Origin: Shimia sp. R10_1 | Lineage (GTDB): Bacteria; Pseudomonadota; Alphaproteobacteria; Rhodobacterales; Rhodobacteraceae | Length of the DNA stretch: 64,000 nt | Reading direction: 5' to 3' | Assembly: GCF_017744095.1 (NCBI RefSeq) | Contig: NZ_JAGHQX010000001.1 | Location: 1-64,000 of the forward strand | In this document: in pieces, positions 60,711 through 64,000 of the stretch | Position numbering within the stretch: position 1 is the stretch's first letter | Layout: each line of letters opens with the position of its first letter | The notes under the pieces: model-generated | Databases searched by the model: none | The model's input: the letters and a program-made list of their open reading frames with translations, nothing else | Told to the model about the DNA's origin: nothing | Program-made: the position numbers and the translations under genes

Positions 60711-61463
60711 ATGGGATCGATCTGGGAATATGCCAATCCGGTGAAATTCAGCCAAACCGTTTCGCGGTTCCTGGCACCTGTCGCGATCACAGCGGGTGCC
60801 TGTTTGGTGGTGGGCCTGATCTGGGGCTTTTTCTTTACACCGGATGACTTTCGACAAGGCTCTACGGTGAAGATCATCTATCTGCATGTGCCCTCTGCAC
60901 TGATGGCGATCAACGCGTGGTTCATGATGCTGGTCACCTCGCTGATCTGGCTGGTGCGTCGCCATCATGTGAGCGCCCTTGCGGCCAAGGCAGCTGCGCC
61001 CATTGGCATGGTCATGACTGTGATTGCGCTTCTGACGGGGGCGATCTGGGGGCAACCGATGTGGGGCACATGGTGGGCCTGGGATCCGCGCTTGACCTCC
61101 TTCCTCATCCTTTTTCTGTTTTATCTCGGCTACATAGCCCTTTGGGAAGCGATTGATGATCCCGACACCGCCGCAGATCTGACGTCTGTTCTGTGTATTG
61201 TAGGATCGGTTTTTGCCGTGCTCAGCCGCTACGCCGTAAACTTCTGGAATCAGGGTTTGCATCAGGGCGCATCCTTCGCCCGTGTTGAGGCAGTAACGGG
61301 AGGGGACACGACAGAGAAGGTTTCCAACGTTTTCTTCGTACCATTGCTGGTGTGCATCGCGGGTTTCGTTCTGCTGTTTGTGGCATTGGTTTTGTTGCGC
61401 ACACGCACTGAAATTCACAAGCGCCGCACACGTGCGCTATTGGCAAGGGAGCGCTTGGCATGA
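60711..61463 (+). CDS. ccmC: Heme-handling protein CcmC
   Basis: This 250-residue membrane protein with six helices carries the tryptophan-rich periplasmic WWD motif (GQPMWGTWWAWDPRLTSFLILFLFYLGY), which presents heme to CcmE. His residues flanking it (IYLHVPSALMAINAW before; AVLSRYAVNFWNQGLHQGASF after) are the expected axial ligands or their neighbourhood. It overlaps ccmD by 4 bp. Confidence 0.95.
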   Translation: MGSIWEYANPVKFSQTVSRFLAPVAITAGACLVVGLIWGFFFTPDDFRQGSTVKIIYLHVPSALMAINAWFMMLVTSLIWLVRRHHVSALAAKAAAPIGMVMTVIALLTGAIWGQPMWGTWWAWDPRLTSFLILFLFYLGYIALWEAIDDPDTAADLTSVLCIVGSVFAVLSRYAVNFWNQGLHQGASFARVEAVTGGDTTEKVSNVFFVPLLVCIAGFVLLFVALVLLRTRTEIHKRRTRALLARERLA

Positions 61464-61618
61464 TGCCGGACCTTGGAAAATACGCTGACACGGTGTTGTC
61501 GTCATATGCGGTTTCGCTGCTGTTGATTGCAGGTCTTGTTTGGCTCAGCATTCGCGCCGCTCGCAAAGCCCGTGCGGATCTTGATAAAGTGGAGGCCCGT
61601 CGCAATGAGCGCTCGTAA
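61460..61618 (+). CDS. ccmD: Heme exporter small subunit CcmD
   Basis: This 52-residue protein begins MMPDLGKYADTVLSSYAVSL, has a single membrane helix (YAVSLLLIAGLVWLSIRAA) and ends in a charged tail (RKARADLDKVEARRNERS). This is the layout of CcmD, which stabilises CcmE in the CcmABCD complex. It overlaps ccmC by 4 bp (ATGA) and ccmG by 14 bp. The identification rests on position, size and topology. Confidence 0.9.
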   Translation: MMPDLGKYADTVLSSYAVSLLLIAGLVWLSIRAARKARADLDKVEARRNERS

Positions 61619-62144
61619 AGTTTCTCCGCTGATGTTGTTGCCGCCCTTACTCTTTGCAGGGCTCGCAGCGCTCTTTCTGATAGGAATGCAACGCCAGAAT
61701 CCTGATGAACTGCCGAGCGCTTTGGTTGGCCAACAGGCACCGACCGCCGAAATGACGCCATTGGCCGACAAGCCCATGTGGGATGATGCTGCGCTGCGCA
61801 GGGGCCAGCCGACATTGGTGAACTTCTGGGCCAGCTGGTGTGGCCCGTGCCGGGTAGAGCATCCCAACCTTATGCAATTGCAGCAGGAAGGTCTTGCTGT
61901 TTTGGGGGTCAATTACAAAGACATGCAGGGCAATGCCTTGTCTTTCCTCAAAGAACTGGGGGATCCTTATGAGGCCGTTGGCGCTGATAGTGCGGGCCGT
62001 ATGGCGCTGAACTGGGGTGTCTATGGCGTGCCGGAAACCTATTTGATTGATGGTCAGGGCAATGTGGTGCTGCGTATCGCAGGCCCCGTAACGCAGCGCG
62101 AAATTGATGAGCGGCTGCGGCCTGCACTTGAGAGCCTGAAATAG
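61605..62144 (+). CDS. ccmG: Thiol:disulfide interchange protein CcmG (DsbE)
   Basis: This 179-residue periplasmic thioredoxin-like protein is anchored by an N-terminal helix (LMLLPPLLFAGLAALFLIGM). It has the redox site NFWASWCGPCRVEHPNL, the CcmG-typical LNWGVYGVPETYLIDGQG (cis-Pro loop) and GVNYKDMQGNALSFLKELGDPY. It keeps apocytochrome or CcmH cysteines reduced for heme ligation. The start ATG at 61605 lies within ccmD. An intrinsic terminator follows. Confidence 0.94.
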   Translation: MSARKVSPLMLLPPLLFAGLAALFLIGMQRQNPDELPSALVGQQAPTAEMTPLADKPMWDDAALRRGQPTLVNFWASWCGPCRVEHPNLMQLQQEGLAVLGVNYKDMQGNALSFLKELGDPYEAVGADSAGRMALNWGVYGVPETYLIDGQGNVVLRIAGPVTQREIDERLRPALESLK

Positions 62145-62171
62145 CTTTCCCCACACACGTGTTATGACCAA

Positions 62172-62196
62172 CCCACGCCTCTTGGCGTGGGTTTTT
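62172..62196 (+). terminator. Rho-independent terminator after ccmG
   Basis: CCCACGCC (62172-62179), loop TCTT, GGCGTGGG (62184-62191) and a run of five T (62192-62196), 27 bp after the ccmG stop codon. Confidence 0.92.
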
Positions 62197-62281
62197 CTTT
62201 GTGAGTGCGATTTGGTGATAAGGCCGATTTGGTCTACCACTAAAGGGATTTTACAGAGTGATTTTCTTTGGAGTGAGAGTG

Positions 62282-63316
62282 ATGCGTTTTGCCGCCTACA
62301 ATATCGAACATTTTGATCGCGCCTTTACCAATCAGAACGCGCTTGAATTGGATCACAAGCGCAAGAGCCGGGATCCTCTGCCGCAAATTGAGGCCGTAGG
62401 TGCTGTGCTGTCAGAAATCGATGCAGATCTGATTGGCATCACCGAAGCGCCCAACACAGCCAAAGGGCGCGACGCGGTAAAATCCACAGTGACTTGTTTG
62501 GAAAATTTCGCGGCTCATGCGGGGCTGCGCGCACGTAAATGTCTGTTTGGTTTCAACGCAGGCACGCAGGAAATCGCGGTGCTCTATGATCCGGATACGT
62601 TGGAGCTCAGCCACAAGCCCAGTGGTGTCTCGGGGAGTGCGAAGAGCCCCAGATTTGATGAAGCTTTTCTTTATGACGCAGATGAAGACGGTTTACTTGA
62701 GTTACACCGCCATGATCGGCCACCGCTCGAAGCACGTGTTCTGCGCAAGGACGGTGGCGCAGACATCAATCTGTTTGTGGTTCATGCCAAATCCAAGGGG
62801 ATTTTCAATAGTGTTGATCTGGTAAACTTAGAGCGGACGTCGCGCAAAAACCGTCTTCGTTTGTTTGCGCAAGCTGCCTCTATTCGGGAACGCGTCGAGC
62901 GTTTGCTACAAGACGACGCACATGTGGTTGTGATGGGGGATATCAACGACGGGCCAGGTATGGACGAGCATGAGGCCAAGTTTGGACGCTCTGCTGTTGA
63001 AATCATCATGGGAGATCTTTTCGAGCCAGAAAAGATTTTACGCTGCTACGCCGGGCGCCCAAAATGGAAACGGTTTGGTTGGGAGCCATCCACCACGCGG
63101 TTTTATGACCAGATCACGGAAGATCCGATCAACGCAATGATCGACCTTATACTGACAAGTCAGGCTATACGTCCCTCAGGCGGAGCGGCGTATAAGATTT
63201 GGAACCCTTATGAAATGTGGACAAAATCCGAACGCGAGACAGACCAAAACCAAATTCTGAGCAAGGCTCTCAAATCTGCGAGTGATCATTTTCCGGTAAG
63301 TTTCGACTTTCAATGA
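62282..63316 (+). CDS. Endonuclease/exonuclease/phosphatase (EEP) family protein
   Basis: This 344-residue protein has the EEP (DNase I-like) fold: MRFAAYNIEHFDRAF at the N-terminus (Asn-Glu pair), ADLIGITEAPNTAKG (catalytic Glu), NLFVVHAKSKG, VVVMGDINDGPGMDEHE (Asp/Asn) and SDHFPVSFDFQ (C-terminal Asp-His). These residues coordinate a divalent metal. The substrate could be nucleic acid or a phospholipid head group; no signal peptide is present. ATG 62282 is chosen because TTGGAGTGAGAG precedes it; ATG 62258 would add eight residues. Confidence 0.85.
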   Translation: MRFAAYNIEHFDRAFTNQNALELDHKRKSRDPLPQIEAVGAVLSEIDADLIGITEAPNTAKGRDAVKSTVTCLENFAAHAGLRARKCLFGFNAGTQEIAVLYDPDTLELSHKPSGVSGSAKSPRFDEAFLYDADEDGLLELHRHDRPPLEARVLRKDGGADINLFVVHAKSKGIFNSVDLVNLERTSRKNRLRLFAQAASIRERVERLLQDDAHVVVMGDINDGPGMDEHEAKFGRSAVEIIMGDLFEPEKILRCYAGRPKWKRFGWEPSTTRFYDQITEDPINAMIDLILTSQAIRPSGGAAYKIWNPYEMWTKSERETDQNQILSKALKSASDHFPVSFDFQ

Positions 63317-63511
63317 ACCCCTAGTTGTTTGCAGAGCAGGCGCGCGTTTGCCAGTTCGCAGCCATCCAGAAGACGCCTTTTCATGAAACTTGTGGTTCAT
63401 ATGTCTCATAGGATGTTACTTCACCGATTTCTCGCGAAACCTTGATTGGCAAGTGAGCCGTCGCAGGCATAAAACGATGTCTGGGACACGCTCTAGGGGA
63501 TGACTGTGACT

Positions 63512-64000
63512 ATGATCCGAACAACAGCTATTTTTGCGACTCTGTGGCTTTCACTTGCTTCAACAGTTGCCGCACAAGAGTCGCCTGTTGTCGTGGAGCT
63601 ATATACATCTCAGGGGTGTTCTTCTTGCCCACCGGCAGATGCTTACTTGCGGGAGCAATTGGCGGGGAGAGAAGATGTCATCGCCCTCGCGCTGCATGTT
63701 GATTATTGGGATTACATTGGCTGGAAAGATGAGTTTGCCAACCCTGCTTTCACCCAACGCCAACACAGCTACGCCCGCGCTGCGGGACATCGCTCAGTAT
63801 ACACGCCTCAGATGATCGTGAATGGACAAGATCACGTGGTTGGAGCGCATCCGAACAAAGTTGAGCGGTTGATTGAGGCGCATAAGGCTGCGCCAGAATT
63901 GGTTGACCTGCAAGTCACCCGGAATGGCGGTACAGTGAGTATTGCCGCTTCGACAGAGTTAAGCACGCCGATGAATGTGCATGTCGTCCGATATCGGCCT
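63512..64000 (+). CDS. DUF1223 secreted thioredoxin-fold protein, partial (cut by window edge)
   Basis: The first 163 residues are visible. A signal peptide (IRTTAIFATLWLSLASTVAA, then QESP) precedes the DUF1223 motif VVVELYTSQGCSSCPPADAYLRE, with the CSSC pair, and LALHVDYWDYIGWKDEFANPAFTQRQHSYA. The fold is thioredoxin-like, and the function is not established. Two starts are possible, ATG 63500 and ATG 63512. The second has the better spacing from AGGGG. The frame is open to the window end. Confidence 0.88.
   Translation, partial: MIRTTAIFATLWLSLASTVAAQESPVVVELYTSQGCSSCPPADAYLREQLAGREDVIALALHVDYWDYIGWKDEFANPAFTQRQHSYARAAGHRSVYTPQMIVNGQDHVVGAHPNKVERLIEAHKAAPELVDLQVTRNGGTVSIAASTELSTPMNVHVVRYRP

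Overview
The window looks like chromosomal DNA of a marine alphaproteobacterium of the Rhodobacteraceae (Roseobacter group). This is inferred from gene content and order: a heterotetrameric sarcosine oxidase operon (soxBDAG), yajC-secDF joined to a cytochrome c maturation operon, small DUF1289 and DUF1223 proteins, VCBS/RTX-type exoproteins, and the intergenic motifs typical of this family. No rRNA, tRNA, CRISPR array or prophage was seen.

Layout. 1-1537: two IS3-family elements side by side or nested. The second has its orfB broken by a 41-bp palindromic insertion, and its right end lies against a type I secretion operon. 1642-15138: that operon has two ABC half-transporters, an HlyD-type adaptor and a 2906-residue VCBS-repeat adhesin. 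15193-23636: a DUF805 membrane protein, a secreted protein, a choice-of-anchor-L exoprotein with 49-residue C-terminal repeats, dusA, a TauE-like permease overlapping a putative Fe(II)/2-oxoglutarate oxygenase gene, and an RTX protein. 23687-25625 (minus): DUF1289 protein, ruvX, ccmI. 25805-31044: sarcosine oxidase soxBDAG, followed by sodB, a metallophosphoesterase, a host-attachment-family protein, a siderophore-interacting flavoprotein, a LOG-family hydrolase, a LysM protein, an Atm1-like ABC exporter and an MFS transporter. 40139-45967 (minus): a small unknown membrane protein and an RND efflux pump with its adaptor. 46195-49757: yfgM-like gene, bamB and der. 50019-54255: a fatty-acid desaturase, then serS and a membrane-anchored pentapeptide-repeat protein on the minus strand. 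54439-62144: yajC, a stand-alone SecD-P1-head-like protein, secD, secF, a TauE-like protein, an Mth938-like protein and ccmABCDG. 62282-64000: an EEP-family phosphodiesterase and a DUF1223 protein cut by the window edge.

The most interesting observations are these. (1) The two ABC genes of the adhesin exporter are degenerate in complementary ways: the first lost Walker A and the H-loop His but keeps a signature-like motif, while the second keeps Walker A, Walker B and the H-loop His but has no signature motif. A heterodimer could build only one composite ATP site. (2) Between yajC and secD sits a small exported protein that aligns by eye with the periplasmic P1 head of the adjacent SecD, and SecF carries an apparent insertion of about 65 residues in its periplasmic loop. 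(3) A near-perfect operator palindrome sits in the promoter region of the RND pump with no regulator gene beside it. (4) Three 11-bp iterons lie upstream of ccmA. (5) A 41-bp hairpin sequence inactivates an IS3 orfB.

All assignments come from reading sequence and recalling protein families. No database search or alignment was run.
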